Shown: positions 22,972 through 34,224, counted from the stretch's first letter. The stretch is DNA of 64,000 nucleotides from Ostrinia nubilalis (GCF_963855985.1 NC_087104.1:8742001-8806000); one strand, 5' to 3'. The notes: a model not told the origin generated them from the letters alone. Program-made: numbers and translations.

Positions 22972-25310
22972 GTAAGTGTTTTGACCTCTCTTACTCTTAG
23001 AATAGTAAAATGTCTGAAATCTGTAAACTATTTTATGTATTCTATTCGAAACATTTACTACTTATCAAAAGTTTACCGACGATTTAAAATTAAATGGCGA
23101 TGACGATTTTAAATTAATAATTATTTGCCATAATGGATTGAAAGGTTGTTTAATATTTCACTTCATAATGTGTATTTCATTTTAAATTATTGGGATTTAT
23201 GATGTCTAGTGCTCGTAATCGTCTTTCCTCAAAAATATAATTTTTCTCATTGATTTCTAATTAAATTGCAATGAATAAAAATAGTTCGTACTTCCAAAGA
23301 AAACTACCATAACAAAAACTCAACGTAAACTCCATTAACACTACAAAAGAACAACATTGGACAAGTGAATCATGGTGAAACAAGGTTCTCAAAGAACTTT
23401 CTCCTCCAGTTATTGAAACAAATCCAGAGTTGGATAAAGAGGACGGCGGAGGTCACCTTTTGCATATTTTATGCGGACATCGTTATATCCGCTGGCGATA
23501 GTGATGTACTTTGCACCTACGATAAAATGAAACTTAGATCTAGACTTAGAATAAACGAGTACTTAATACTAGTACTACTCTACTAGTCTTTACAATGCAC
23601 ATTGTGGGGTTTAAGCTAAAGCGGTATAACAAAATAGAGCATTCATGTAAATACATCTCTACCTGTTAAATAGCCAATAAATTAAATCCAATCAAGAAGT
23701 CATAAATTATCATAATTAAATTATTAAAGTTTGTCACTTACTATAAGTAAAAAATAAAGAAAAATTTGGATTTTTTAAAAATAACAGTAAAAATAAATAT
23801 CAAATTGATTGCTTTCTCTAACTAATAATGCAAGAATAGAAATTGCCAAGCCCCTTTATATAATAATAATTTACAGCAAAAATGTTCCAAAAATTATCGA
23901 GTGGATATTATCGATGCGTTATTTCCCATCACTAGCGAGTTGTTTTGTTTCCACGGCCGAGATTTCCACAGGATCGCGCTGGGAACAACAAAGGTGATGA
24001 CAACGTTCAGTTCACGGGATGTATTAATTTATTATCACGGATACGGAGGATAAAAACACGAGTAAAGACCTTAAAATCTTTTTTGTTTACGCTCGTGTAT
24101 AAATAATGCTTTGGAAATAATATTTTTAGGACGTTTTTACTTTGAAGGACAGTTGATTTTTGATGAAAGAAAAATAAACTTTATTGACACAGTACATTGT
24201 GCTAACAGGCTCTGCATTTATCGTGTTTGCAAGGGGCATGTCAAGTCCCTCTCAAATGACTATAAAACTCTGCATTTTTTTTAAATATTAACATAGATTC
24301 TTCAATAAATTAATTACGTGTTACAAGTGTGAATCTTCCTCCCTCTCATATTCGGCAAAATATACAAACGAATTCGTAATCTTATGCACAGAACTTTCAC
24401 GACTAGCCTGCTAAACCTGAATTCAGAACTTTTTGTCGGTCTGTGCAAGAACTGATAAAGTAAAGGCAAACAATACTGATAGGAACGTCTAAAGATTAGT
24501 CATAATAGCAGATGGGTAAGAAATAAAAAATAAATACAAGAAAAAACAAACACATAATTAATGACAAAGAAAACGCAAATTCTAGCCTAAATTTTTTCAG
24601 CGTTCACAGCATCGGGCACAAAATGCCAATGTCCTCAGTTGCCTACATAAGTGGGTTGTCATAATTATAGACAAAAGAAAGATAAGAACGAGTGGTCGTC
24701 TATCATAACAGCGTATTATTTTATGTCGGAATGAATTGCCCAGCTTTTAATGTAACAGTAAATCTTTCAGTCTTTTGGTGGACATAAATCGTACCTACTT
24801 TTGTTTGGATATGTTTTATTTAGCAATATTTATACATTTCTAGGGTGCAATGACTTTGGAATATCTAAAGTGAACGATTCAGAGTAAACGCGGACAACAT
24901 ATAAATAATTTTTTTAAAACAATTTGGATGATGGGCACTTTTCTATGGAATCTGGGCGTAAATCCAACAGAAATGTAACTACTATTATTTGTTAGGACTT
25001 AATATCAGAAATATATTTTCATATAAATAACTACCAAAAACTCCCGGGTTTGCTTGGAAATTGACATAATGTGTAATAGTAATAGGTGCTTTATTACGCA
25101 AACAAAAAATATTATTAATTTAATATACTTATCTACTTACATTTTAAATACATTAAGTTATTTATCCATTATTATGTCTAACAGTTCAGGAGTGGGGCCA
25201 ACAAAAGGTATATTTAAACCATGTTCTACATTATAAGCGTAGGACCATATCTAGGTACCATTTAGAGAAATGACATGAACACAGTCATGTTTCAATGGGA
25301 TTTCTACCAG
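22972..25310 (+). other. Start of the intron after the first coding exon
   Basis: Donor at 22972. AT-rich with no further exon recognised. A fragment at 24170-24250 (aaaataaactttattgacac) resembles the reverse of a polyadenylated repeat end. Open frames at 23365-23586, 23809-23997 and 25054-25236 have no motif. Confidence 0.45.
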
Positions 25311-25314
25311 TTAA

Positions 25315-25515
25315 GTTGTTCGATTAATCGAATTGCCAAAAAAAGATTTATTGATTAACAATTCGATTAATCGATTTTATTGATTACCATCATTACTATC
25401 ATTTGATTGTTAATTCAATTCCTTATTTTCAGAAATATAATCGATTATTGCAATCGAATAATCGATTATGATTTATTCGGTATACATACTTACTAAATCG
25501 ATAGAATCGATAGTA
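25315..25515. repeat. Cluster of ATCGAT / TTAATCGA motifs
   Basis: At least eight overlapping palindromic motifs of attaatcgat or atcgatt type occur in 200 bp, on both strands. The texture resembles the motif-dense end regions of hAT elements, but no matching outer ends were found. Confidence 0.45.
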
Positions 25516-26094
25516 AGATATGATACAATACTCTCAATATGATCGATAAAAGCAATGTAATTGACCTAATACTATTTTTATTACCCTAATGTGATGTGAA
25601 ATACTATGGAAACTTTGCATATTCAACTACCTCTATCTCCGTATCCCCGCGTATTTCAGGGTTGTTGTCATACTATGAAATGAAGTACTAGTATTAAGCT
25701 TTAATTTAGTATACTTTTTGTTTCTGTTGGTTTAACGCCCAATATGCCCATCATCCTTTATGACCTATCGTTTTGGTTTTAGGGTTATTTATGGGAAATA
25801 ATTTAGACTTTGTAAAAGTCATCGTGAAAACTTATTAGTACTACTGTGTTGCTGTCTTTAAATCACAGGATTCAAATAATCTTAAGTTTTGTATTTGCAA
25901 GTTTCTCGCTATAACTAGACTCAAAGTACTACGGTATTTTGTGAAAACACCAGTAAAATTGTTTGGGCATAAAACATTATTTCAATTGATGCTAACCGGA
26001 CTTGCAAACACTAAATTCGACCGGCATCGGCCGTACGTAGGCAAGCGTATTACTCAAAACATTCCAGCGTTCGCGCGCACCTAAAAATAGTTCG
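25516..26094. other. Non-coding, nothing recognised
   Basis: AT-rich intron-like sequence without repeat boundaries. Confidence 0.4.
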
Positions 26095-26532
26095 TAGTGT
26101 TGGGAAAAGAAGCTAGATTTTTTAATCAATTCATCAATCATGACTGAAGAATTTGTTCTAAAGCATCTTTTGAGTGATATTATTATGAAGCTCATGTTTA
26201 ATATACTAGTTGTGTTGTAGATATAATAGTTTCAATAAAATTAGTAGATATCATGAATTAAACATCTTTTTTACTAAAAAACACTTTCCTAACCAAGAAT
26301 ATATGTTGCGTTTACGAAGACTAATAATAGGTCTATTAATTTAAGATGCCGAACCTATCTAGTTACACCGAAAACAAATAAATCATAATAATTGTCTGAA
26401 ATACCAAACACCAATCAATTATAATTTAACAACTGATTGAAACTAATGTTAGTGATTAATAACCAATCATAAAAATTCAACCATCAATCACGGTTGATTC
26501 ATGAGATCAGATTAAATTTTGGCCCATCACTA
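26095..26532. mobile_element. Possible decayed hAT-type non-autonomous element
   Basis: The left end tagtgttggg and the inverse of the right end, tagtgatggg, match at nine of ten positions. Both ends are followed inward by atcaatcatg / caatcaac-type motifs that recur in inverse orientation (26125-26150 and 26400-26510). An 8-bp duplication is not preserved (only about 3 of 8 positions agree). Length 438 bp, non-coding. Confidence 0.45.
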
Positions 26533-26926
26533 GCTTTGCGGATGTACAGCTACTTTTCCACAGCAATGCATCCGATCGGAGCGAGCAATAAATAAGATAA
26601 GGACGAACAAAACAGACCGTGTTTACAATGTTGTGCTTTTCTATCTGTGGAGTATCGAGCGGTAGAATACTGGCCGTATGGAAAATTTTGGACGTGGAAC
26701 TTTATCTGAAGTACCGATAGTGTTATGTTTTTCTTTTTTATGAATATTTAAATTCGGAATGCATTTTATTTTTATGGCATATTATATTTATGGCCAGTAC
26801 GATGCCGCCACAGATATAAACTGTTTTTAGAACTCTTTTTTAAGAATTTTTCAAAGATCTTCTGCTTGTCTGGGAAATATTTCGATTGAGACTTGAAATT
26901 ATAGGGTTTTTTCACTGATGTTTTTA
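26533..26926. other. Non-coding, nothing recognised
   Basis: No gene or repeat boundary seen. Confidence 0.4.
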
Positions 26927-27614
26927 TAATGAGGATCATTTCGATTTTTAGCTGTGAATGCAGATTTATAGGGCTAAGAAATCCTTAATACACAGTGCAA
27001 AAATTTTTGTTCTACGACAAAAATTGACGAAGTTATGGCCAAATTACTAAAAAAGTTCACTGACCGCCCGGCGCGGGGACGATGACGTCATTATATCCGA
27101 TCCGAACGCTGCCGGCGTACTGCGTGGATAGAAAATATTTTTTTCTAGCCAAATTATCAGTTTTAGAGAAAAACTTGTAATGACATTTATTCATAGTAAG
27201 CTTTCGATAGGTAATTTTAAAAAATGGAAATTGTGAAAAATAACGCAAAAAATCCATACGCTCATACGATTCAATGGCACGCAGAGACGCGATTGGGGTC
27301 TCCGCGGTGGTATATTTGGCGATTTATTCAAATAAAGTGTACATAAGTGTTGTTAGAGTCATATCTTCTTCCAAGTAAAATATAAAAATGTATAAGTATT
27401 AATTTATTTACTTCTAACAATAAGGTATAACTTCTAACAATATGACATTGCTATGAAAATCATTTCGATGTACACTTAATAGTCTTAATACCTACCTGTT
27501 ATTTAGTTTTTCTGAGTTAAACCTACGCACCTACCTATCTATTCGCCGTTCCCATGGGCGGGCCAGCTGCTGCAGGAAGGACAGCCGCTTCGTGCTGGAA
27601 ATCTATTTAATCTT

Positions 27615-28240
27615 AGCCTAGAAGCTGGGTATGACTACCCCGCCCCTCTCCTCTCCCCAGGTCATAAACTGGGCATGACTTCCCCCTCGGCCAGAAGTTG
27701 GGTATGATTTACCCCCCCCCCCCGGCCCGAAACTGGGTATGACTTGACCCCTCCCCCTCCCCCCAGGCCAGAAGCTAGGTAAGGCTTGCCCCTACCCCCA
27801 GGCCATAAGCATAAGGTGGATATGACTCCCCTTCGGCCAGAAGCTGGGTATGACACCCCCCCCATGCCAGAAATGCCAGAAACTGGGTATGACTTGACCC
27901 CCCCCCCCCTCCCCCAGGCCATAAGCTGGGTAAGGCTAGCCCCTCCCCCCAGCCCTAGAAACTGGTTATGACTTGACCCCCCCCCCCCCCTCTCCCCAAG
28001 CCAGAAGCTGGGTAAGGCTAGCCCCTTCCCCCAGTCCATAAGCATAAGCTAGGTATGACTCCCCCTCGGCCGGAAGCTGGGTATTACTTACCCCCCCCCC
28101 CCCAGGCCAGAAACTGGGTATGACTTGCCTCTCCCCCCTCCCACCAAGGCCAGAAGCTGGGTAAGGCTTGCCCCTCCCCCCAGGCTATAAGCTGGGTATG
28201 ACTTATCCCCCCCCCCCCCCAGGCCAGAAACTGGGTATTA
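27615..28240. repeat. C-rich minisatellite with higher-order organisation
   Basis: About 17 units of 35-45 bp share the core agaa(a/g)ctgggtatgact followed by a poly-C run of up to 14 bases. Units come in variants (aagctgggtaagg; ataagcataag; aaactgggtatg) that recur in the same order. The ataagcataag variant is at about 27804 and 28038, and the taagg variant at about 27770 and 28004, so blocks of several units repeat every 234 bp or so. Long frames on the minus strand (27662-28045) are Gly-rich by-products and are not genes. Confidence 0.85.
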
Positions 28241-28580
28241 GCATCATATTAAGTATTATTATGTTCAATACAAACAATCATTAAGTTACACTCACCCCAA
28301 CCGCGTCTCCGCATTGCATCGAATCCTATGAAAATGTGGTTTTTGGACATAGCAATACTTATTTTTCACAATTTTTATTTTTAAAAATTTCTGGTCGATA
28401 GGTTACTTTATTTTGAAGAATAAATGTTATTAAAAGTTTTTTTCTAAAACTGATAGTTTAACCGGAAAAAAATATTTTCCATCCCATTAGTACGCCGGCT
28501 GCGCTCGATTCGGATATAATGACGTCATGCGGCCTTGCGTACGTTGACTTTTAGCGGCAAAAACGGCCTATGTTTATTAC

Positions 28581-28924
28581 TTTTTTTCTTTTTTTTTTTT
28601 TTTTATCCACAACGAGGATGCTCTTGGCCTGTATCTCACCTGATGGTAAGTGACGATCAGGCCGAAGGTGGAAGCGAGCTTCACCCGGAATCCTCAACCA
28701 CGGAGGAACTGGCTATCTTACCTCTAACTGTCGGAACACAATAATGCTGTTAACATTGTTGTTATGGCGACAGACTTAGGTAAGATGGTGGTAGCTAGCC
28801 AGGCGGACTTAGAACAAGCCCTACCACCAACCAAACCGAACAGAAAAATCTGCCCCCACTGGGAATCGAACCCGGGACCTCTGCGTCTGAAGCAGGTGGT
28901 CTTACCACAAGACCACAGAGGCGG
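28581..28924 (-). mobile_element. tRNA-derived SINE, full length
   Basis: Read on the minus strand it starts ccgcctctgtggtcttgtgg, carries a tRNA-like A box and a B box (ggttcgattcc), continues through ggtttggttggtggtaggg and a gcctgatcgtcacttacc block, and ends in a T-rich run on the plus strand (28581-28604), which is its A-rich tail. The head is transcribed by RNA polymerase III in such families. It sits in the right arm of the long-inverted-repeat element and is therefore younger than the arm. Flanking duplications are not clear. Confidence 0.85.
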
Positions 28925-29047
28925 TAATATCTTCGTAAGTAATGGTCCGATTTGGATAATTCAAAAAGATATATCTTTCTTATGTCTTAAAGATTAACGT
29001 AGATACTAGTTTTATTGAATTTTCTACAACAGTACTGATCCTCATTA

Positions 29048-29400
29048 AAATGACAAAGGTAATCTAAACCTCAAACTAATCATAACAAGCCAAGTCACTG
29101 CACAAATTGCGTCACACTTAACGTCAAATTGTGATTGATTGTAAGATGAACGCCACCGGAAAATAATTTCCTCGGCAGGCTGCCGTTGTAAAAATCACAA
29201 TAAGGCCCGGAATGATTGATAGCCCGCTAGAAGTAATAAATCAAAAAATTCATCGTCTAAGACTGAATCTACCTCGGATCTTGGCCAATGCACGCCTCTA
29301 TGTATCGGCAGTAGATATACAAGCAATGTAAGTAGGTATACTTACCTATCCTTTTATAAAACACCCAAAGTCTGTCTATTACATTTCCATTTAATTACAT
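29048..29400. other. Non-coding; complex sequence at 29100-29260
   Basis: No gene. The interval 29100-29260 is of high complexity with CACAAT/ATTGTG-type motifs and may be single-copy regulatory sequence. Confidence 0.3.
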
Positions 29401-29465
29401 AGAGATAGTTTGGGACCCAGAAAAAATCATAGGATAGTTTTTATCCCGGTTTTTAGAACACAATT
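29401..29465 (-). mobile_element. Fragment of the catcaaaatcgg / acagacagac repeat family
   Basis: gtttgggacccagaaaaa and tcctaggatag-like sequence followed by tttttatcccggtttttag are the inverse of the middle of this repeat. Both ends are missing. Confidence 0.4.
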
Positions 29466-29821
29466 TTGGAGTCGAACACACGCCTCATAGTCTTCCTATG
29501 ACAGACCTATATTATAGTAGGATTTAAATAGCCACGCAAGCCGGTTATTACATTTCATAGTAAAACATATTTCCATGTAATATACCATAGAGAGACGTAT
29601 AGAGTCTCTACTTATAAATTATAAATTTTCTCCTTTTGGCTGAAATAGGTCAAATCTGGGCGGAAAACATCGTTTATGAAAATGTCTGGTATAAATTATT
29701 CTATCGTGCTGTGATTTACTGTTCAATCCAGTAGCATTTTAGCAGTAGGACTAATATTACGAACGGGAAAGGAAATTACATGTGCTTCTACTTAACGCAA
29801 AAGCTATTGAACTTAGATGCT

Positions 29822-30045
29822 TTATAGTAATACTAGCTTCTGCAACCGGCTTCGGTTGCGTGAAATGAAATTTGTCAAAGATCATTATAAATTCTACCCT
29901 TTAAGTTATTCTGACGCACAATAAATAATACTGAAAAGTTTCATCAAAATCCGTTTAGTACTTCTACGTTGTACGTGAAAGAGTAACATACTTAGACATC
30001 CATACATCCTTACAAACTTTCGCATTTGTGATAGTAGGATAGATG
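29822..30045 (+). mobile_element. Dispersed repeat, gcttcggttgcgtg subfamily
   Basis: tactagcttctgc, ggcttcggttgcgtg, gtttcatcaaaatccg, gtgaaagagtaacata and aaactttcgcatttg in order. This is the forward counterpart of the copy at 15246. Confidence 0.6.
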
Positions 30046-30730
30046 TGAGATCATGCCTAATAATATAATAGGTACCTATCATTGTTATAGGGACAATTTT
30101 GGAATAGGTATCGTCTACAGACGGGAGCACGTCAAGCTAAGTATCAGTCTGTGGTCTTAATCAGTTGTAATACAGGCGAGTTTGCAATAAAAATGTATAG
30201 CCTGTTTTGCTGTTGTCTGTTCGTGAAAATTCGTTTTCATATACATAATATCTTCACGCAAACGAAGTTATGTGTGGGCGTCTGCCAGTTAATCATAATA
30301 ATGTTGCGGTTCAACTCTCGAGTCGTCATTGAATGGAATAATGTCAACAGCTCTGTCAAAAGGTTATTGACCGGCTCTTACCCTTACCCGGGGGACTCAG
30401 AGGGTCAAGTGGCCAATCCTCAAAGCTGGTATTGGATTGCATTTTAAAAACTTTCAGATTGAGGCATTTTCTTTGTTAAATAATTTTGAATTGGAATAAT
30501 TCACGGACTGTGTGTAACATGAGGACTGTAAAAAATAATATATTAATTGTAAATATTTTGAAAATACAAGCATTTCAGTGGAGAACAGTAAAAATACAAA
30601 GTTTTTTCAAAAAGACCTTATTAGTTTATTTATTTATTTAATTAATTAAAATGCAAGTGAGCTTACAGATAGCACCAAATCTAATAGATAGTTCGTCAAC
30701 TCTTGCGTGCCCTATTTTAAATGCCTACTT
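30046..30730. other. Non-coding; a TTTA tract at 30626-30650
   Basis: A 98-codon frame at 30151-30447 has no motif. The gtttatttatttatttaatt tract may be a 3' tail of a minus-strand repeat. Confidence 0.35.
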
Positions 30731-30905
30731 CTACCTTACCCAGTTGGTAGCGGCCTGCGTCCAGCGCTTTCCTGCTACCTTTATGATGTCGTCGGTCCAC
30801 CTTGTGGGTGGACGTCCCGGGTAACATGGAAAACATTGGGGGAGGCCTATGTTCAGCAGTGGACGTCCTATGGCTGAGATGATGATGATGATGATGATGA
30901 TGATG
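30731..30905 (+). mobile_element. RTE-type LINE 3' end with inverted 5' segment and GATGAT tail
   Basis: Positions 30829-30877 carry the LINE 3' end on the plus strand (attgggggaggcct, cagcagtggacgtcc, ggctga), followed by a gatgat microsatellite (30878-30905) acting as the tail. Positions 30734-30818 hold the preceding LINE segment on the minus strand; its frame includes GRPPTRWTDD, as in the other copies. This head-to-head layout is the twin-priming product. Only about 140 bp of LINE remain. Confidence 0.75.
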
Positions 30906-31699
30906 ACAACTACCTTACTACTAGGAATCCAAGTCGTAATTGAACGGATAAGAAAGAAAATGAGTTGCATTTTCTTACTATCCAATAAAACTAGGAATTT
31001 TCCAATCCTATTCGCTCAACAAAACGTGATCAACTTCGCGAATGACAGCTCCGCCAAAGTACACTCCGCCGAGTGGGGTTGGTCAATTCAATTGGCACAC
31101 AATCCCGCCGATCGTACCCCGCAATAAAATAAGGGATTGAGATGAGAAATGGGTTTAGTTTACAAGTTTATCGGGCTGATGATATTGCATCAAGTTATTA
31201 GCCGTTCGAATGTTGTCGGAATCAATTGTTTTCTGTATTCACTGGCTTTATTATTTGTTGCTGATAACAATAAAGAAAGACTCTTTTCGGAAAGAGTAAG
31301 CTCCTAAGTGATTGAGTAAGTAGAAAATCAAACTATGTTACAAAGCGCTGAATTTTAATGACAAAGTAGTTTTGGAAAAATAATGGCTTAGTAACTATAA
31401 ACTGTTTTACCTACAATGATCAATGTTAGATGGTTTTGCTGAACCTGTTCTATTATTATTCTATTTTTACCCAACTGCGCCAGAAGAAGGGTTATTTGCT
31501 TTCTTTTTTATTACCGTCAATATAATCTTGTCTTAAAATTGTGTCATATAATCCGTATCAAAGTAGATCAACAAAAATAATATTAAGTTTGTATTTGAAA
31601 AAATATAACTAAGCTTAGTAACATATTTTTTCCAGAGTAGTTACTAACGGTACAGAATTCGTTAAATCCTATCAATCCCATTACCTTTAGTGAGAAGAT
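30906..31699. other. Non-coding; complex patch at 31020-31130
   Basis: No exon signals. Positions 31020-31130 are GC-richer than the surroundings and of unknown nature. Confidence 0.35.
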
Positions 31700-31710
31700 A
31701 AAGCCTAACA

Positions 31711-32586
31711 TATGGAGCATGGCTGAAAATATACACAGATGGATCAATTTCGAAAGAGGGAAAGGGAGCTGCTTATTTTTGTCCCAATCAACAGCATAGG
31801 ATGTCTTTTAGATTTACAGCAAATGTGTCTATAATGACATTGGAACTAGTTGCCATTTATGAAGCGATTCTGTATGCAATTAAGATTAAGAGTAGTCAGA
31901 ATGTAATTCTCACCGATAGCAAAAGCGCTTTGCAACACATAGCTCGGACCGCCTCTGGTTTCAGAGGGGTACCGATAGCTTATCAAATACTGGCAAAGCT
32001 TCATGACTGCAATAATACTGACATTGGCCTTAGACTTCAGTGGGTTCCATCACACATTGGTTTAAATGGAAATGAAGAGGCCGACAGATTGGCAAAACTA
32101 GCTGTGACGAACGGAAATGTATACGAAATTTCCTTATTTTATACGGAGGTTCTTCAGTCTTGCCGGAGACTATGCCGTACTGAGTGGATAAAGCACTTTG
32201 ACGAACGATCTAAAAGTATAGGTATCTGGTACAAGACCATCCAAAGTCAGCCTCTTCAAATCCCGTGGTGTTGCAACACCAAATTAAATAGAGGTGATAT
32301 TGTTACATTACATAGATTAAGATCCGGGCACTATCCTTCGAACAAATTTGGGTACCTCATGAAAAAAGTTAGCTCACCTGATTGTGATTTTTGTGGACAT
32401 GGCACAATTGATGACGTCCAACATTTGTTGACGGAATGTGTCCGGAATGAGAGTCAGCGGCGAATACTTATGTCAGCGCTGCAGCTGGACCGGCTTGGGG
32501 TTGGTATCTTTCAGAGTATACTGAGCGAACCTACTTCCGAGTCGGCTAGTATGTTGTGTGGTATGGTAATCAGTCGTAGACCCTAA
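31711..32586 (+). pseudogene. LINE ORF2 C-terminus: RNase H domain and Cys-rich tail
   Basis: The frame is open from the truncation point (TAT at 31711) to the stop at 32584-32586, about 291 codons; an internal ATG lies at 31801. The RNase H acidic residues are visible in order: D in IYTDGS, E in MTLELVA, D in LTDSKSAL and D in EADRLAK, with WVPSHIG before the last. This domain cuts RNA in RNA-DNA hybrids during retrotransposition. A Cys/His cluster follows (CDFCG, then HLLTEC). RNase H plus this cluster points to the I-like group of LINEs. The reverse transcriptase and endonuclease are missing, so it is a dead fragment despite its open frame. Confidence 0.9.
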
Positions 32587-32709
32587 CAATAACATTGTAA
32601 TAATATTAAAAACACAGAATAATAATGTAGATAGGTACAATAGGACTGGCATGTCTTTGTAAGATAAAAGTCCTTTATCAAATAAAAAGATTAAAAAAAA
32701 AAAATAAAA
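31711..32709 (+). mobile_element. 5'-truncated LINE (RNase H type) with 11-bp target duplication
   Basis: The insertion is bounded by aaagcctaaca at 31700-31710 and 32710-32720. It contains the 3' part of a LINE coding region, a short untranslated end with aataaa (about 32679) and an A-rich tail. The clean truncation, tail and duplication are what target-primed reverse transcription leaves. The preserved duplication and long open frame suggest a young insertion. Confidence 0.92.
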
Positions 32710-32720
32710 AAAGCCTAACA

Positions 32721-33251
32721 CGAATAATTTCTTTATATCGACATAAAAAAAGCTATTCCCGATAAAATGTTGTCGAACAAAACCAAGATCAAAAGAGATA
32801 CAGAACGTAATCCCTTTGAAGCTCTGATGATCAATACCTACTTTGTTTGTTCCGACGTACATTAGGAAGACATCAGCCAAATTAATTGGAAAGGCACAAA
32901 AGGCTTTTATGGTCTTTATTCTACGATTCCATAAAAAAGAAATGGCAGAGATTAGGATTAAATGAGGCCTTTGGTTATCCATGTATTATGAAAGAAGGAA
33001 AAATAGGTTGTATATGTACGAGTATAATAGTATCAAGTATACCCATTACCTACCTCTTTTCGTTAAACACATTAATGTCCATATTTGTCACCTGTAAACC
33101 TTTATATTGGAAAAAGAGTCGATCTTACGAGCATTTTTATTGGTATTCGACTTTATTTGATTTTGACGAGATTTGATTTCAGTTCAATCAGACCGGCGAT
33201 TTAATTAACTTGAGCCTTGCTCCCTACATCTTATAGGTAGGTACTTTGCTT
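32721..33251. other. Non-coding, nothing recognised
   Basis: The 169-codon minus frame at 32473-32982 runs antisense through the LINE tail and has no motif. A 96-codon plus frame at 32886-33176 is likewise unsupported. Confidence 0.4.
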
Positions 33252-33435
33252 CGTTCGTTTCAGCCGAAAGACGTCCACTGCTGGACAAAGGCCTCCCCCA
33301 AGGATTTCCACAAAGACCGGGCCGCTCGCATCCAGGCACCAGGCACCTAGCCGCAACCTTCACCAGATCGTCGGTCCACCTAGCGGGAGGCCTGCCCGCG
33401 CTACGTCTTCCGGCTTTACTTATCAAGAACCATTC
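33252..33435 (-). mobile_element. RTE-type LINE 3' end
   Basis: The minus strand encodes the LINE C-terminus (AGRPPARWTDD, then GNPWGRP) and ends with ccagcagtggacgtctttcg. It is about 90 percent like the copy at 50726 by eye, with a small ccaggcaccaggcac duplication. It is 5' truncated near 33435. No target duplication found. Confidence 0.75.
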
Positions 33436-33711
33436 TTCTTCACAGGTTATCACCTTTACGAGCGATGTTTGTATCTTCCCGTAGTAAAGTATTCAAAAAT
33501 GCAAAAATTCCAAATTCTTTATTTCTTTATAAAGGCTTACATAAATACTAATAGACGAAGCCTCCTTTTAGGCGTATGATTGCCTGTGCCAGGACACAAC
33601 GCTCTGCATAACTATAGGTGTATTGTGTAAATTCTACTCAAAATCAATAATAAAGAAATATTCTATTATTCTACAATTATTATATTTTTATAAATATGAA
33701 TATTATGTGAT
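33436..33711. other. Non-coding, possibly an old repeat end
   Basis: A tttatttctttataaaggc segment leads into sequence with tcaataataaagaaa near 33650. Nothing definite. Confidence 0.3.
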
Positions 33712-33905
33712 GTGAATATTATGTGTACTTACTGTAGGACGTGCTATGTGTATTGTATTAGGAGTGTGCATTGTGTGTGTGTTATGTTAGTTTATAGTTT
33801 TGTATGTATGTTGCGTATGTATAGTATGGTGTATGTGTAGTGTTGTGTGTGTAGTGTTGTGTATGTATAGTGTAGTGTATGTGGAGTGTAGTATGGTATG
33901 TATGG
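33712..33905 (+). repeat. GT-rich degenerate minisatellite
   Basis: About 190 bp of tgtgtatgtatagtgt-like units (gtgttgtgtgtgtag, gtagtgtatgtgg) with no strict period. G and T predominate on the plus strand. Confidence 0.7.
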
Positions 33906-34111
33906 TGCTTGTATTCATATTTTATTGTAAAATCACTTCATGAATTTTATTAACCAAAGCCTCAACTTCGTCGTAGCAGGCCTGTTCATCTCCGCGAGTT
34001 CACATCGAAAACAAAACACGCACGATAGCCCACCTACAGGAGGCGATTCGACAAGGCGTCACATACGAGATACGAGCGAGCATTGACACACGTACGCGTA
34101 CTCTTTGTATT

Positions 34112-34224
34112 ATGGAAAAAAATAAAAAAATACTGTGTAAAAAATACTGTGCAGTATTTAACTGCCTAAATAATAATAAAAACACACAATGTACTTTTTT
34201 TAAGTTGCCTGAAGACACTGAGAG
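34112..34224 (+). CDS. Putative first exon of a THAP-domain protein
   Basis: From ATG 34112, 37 codons and two bases lead to a donor (ag|gtaaat, intron from 34225; phase 2). The peptide has CAVFNC, a C-x4-C pair, followed about ten residues later by CTFFKLPED. This is the start of a THAP C2CH zinc finger, in which the second half (Cys and His) would lie in the next exon. THAP domains bind DNA and occur both in host transcription factors and in P-element-type transposases. No second exon with a C-x2-H pair was found downstream, where repeats fill the next 4 kb. It may be a host gene or a transposon remnant. The start codon follows an in-frame stop-rich leader. Confidence 0.45.

Larger units (their letters stand above)
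26927..29047. mobile_element. Long-inverted-repeat element around a C-rich minisatellite
   Basis: The left arm (26927-27299) and right arm (28294-29047) are inverse copies. Shared landmarks, outside to inside, are taatgaggatca, gacgtcattatatccga, gccggcgtact, gaaaatattttttt, tcagttttagag/aa, tttataattt-type AT blocks and gagacgcg(a/g)ttgggg. The inner 260 bp are clearly similar; the outer 100 bp are weakly so. A SINE (28581-28924) interrupts the right arm. The centre is a C-rich minisatellite. No transposase frame and no certain target duplication were found, so the superfamily is unknown. Confidence 0.7.

Noticed and set aside
26087..26540. 8-bp target duplication for the possible hAT element
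   Set aside because: Flanking octamers atagttcg and gctttgcg agree at only about 3 of 8 positions, so the duplication is not claimed.
27662..28045. 127-codon Gly-rich open frame on the minus strand
   Set aside because: It is the translation of a C-rich minisatellite; composition and periodicity follow the DNA repeat.
28860..28922. Second tRNA-like sequence, minus strand
   Set aside because: Again the head of the SINE at 28581-28924, with the A-rich tail at the other end.
32473..32982. 169-codon open frame on the minus strand
   Set aside because: Runs antisense through the LINE 3' end and its A-rich tail; no motif, and hydrophobic poly-Phe-type content reflects AT-richness.
33712..33905. 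GT-rich tract as a possible CRISPR-like or coding repeat
   Set aside because: No spacer-repeat regularity and a eukaryotic context; it is a degenerate simple repeat.
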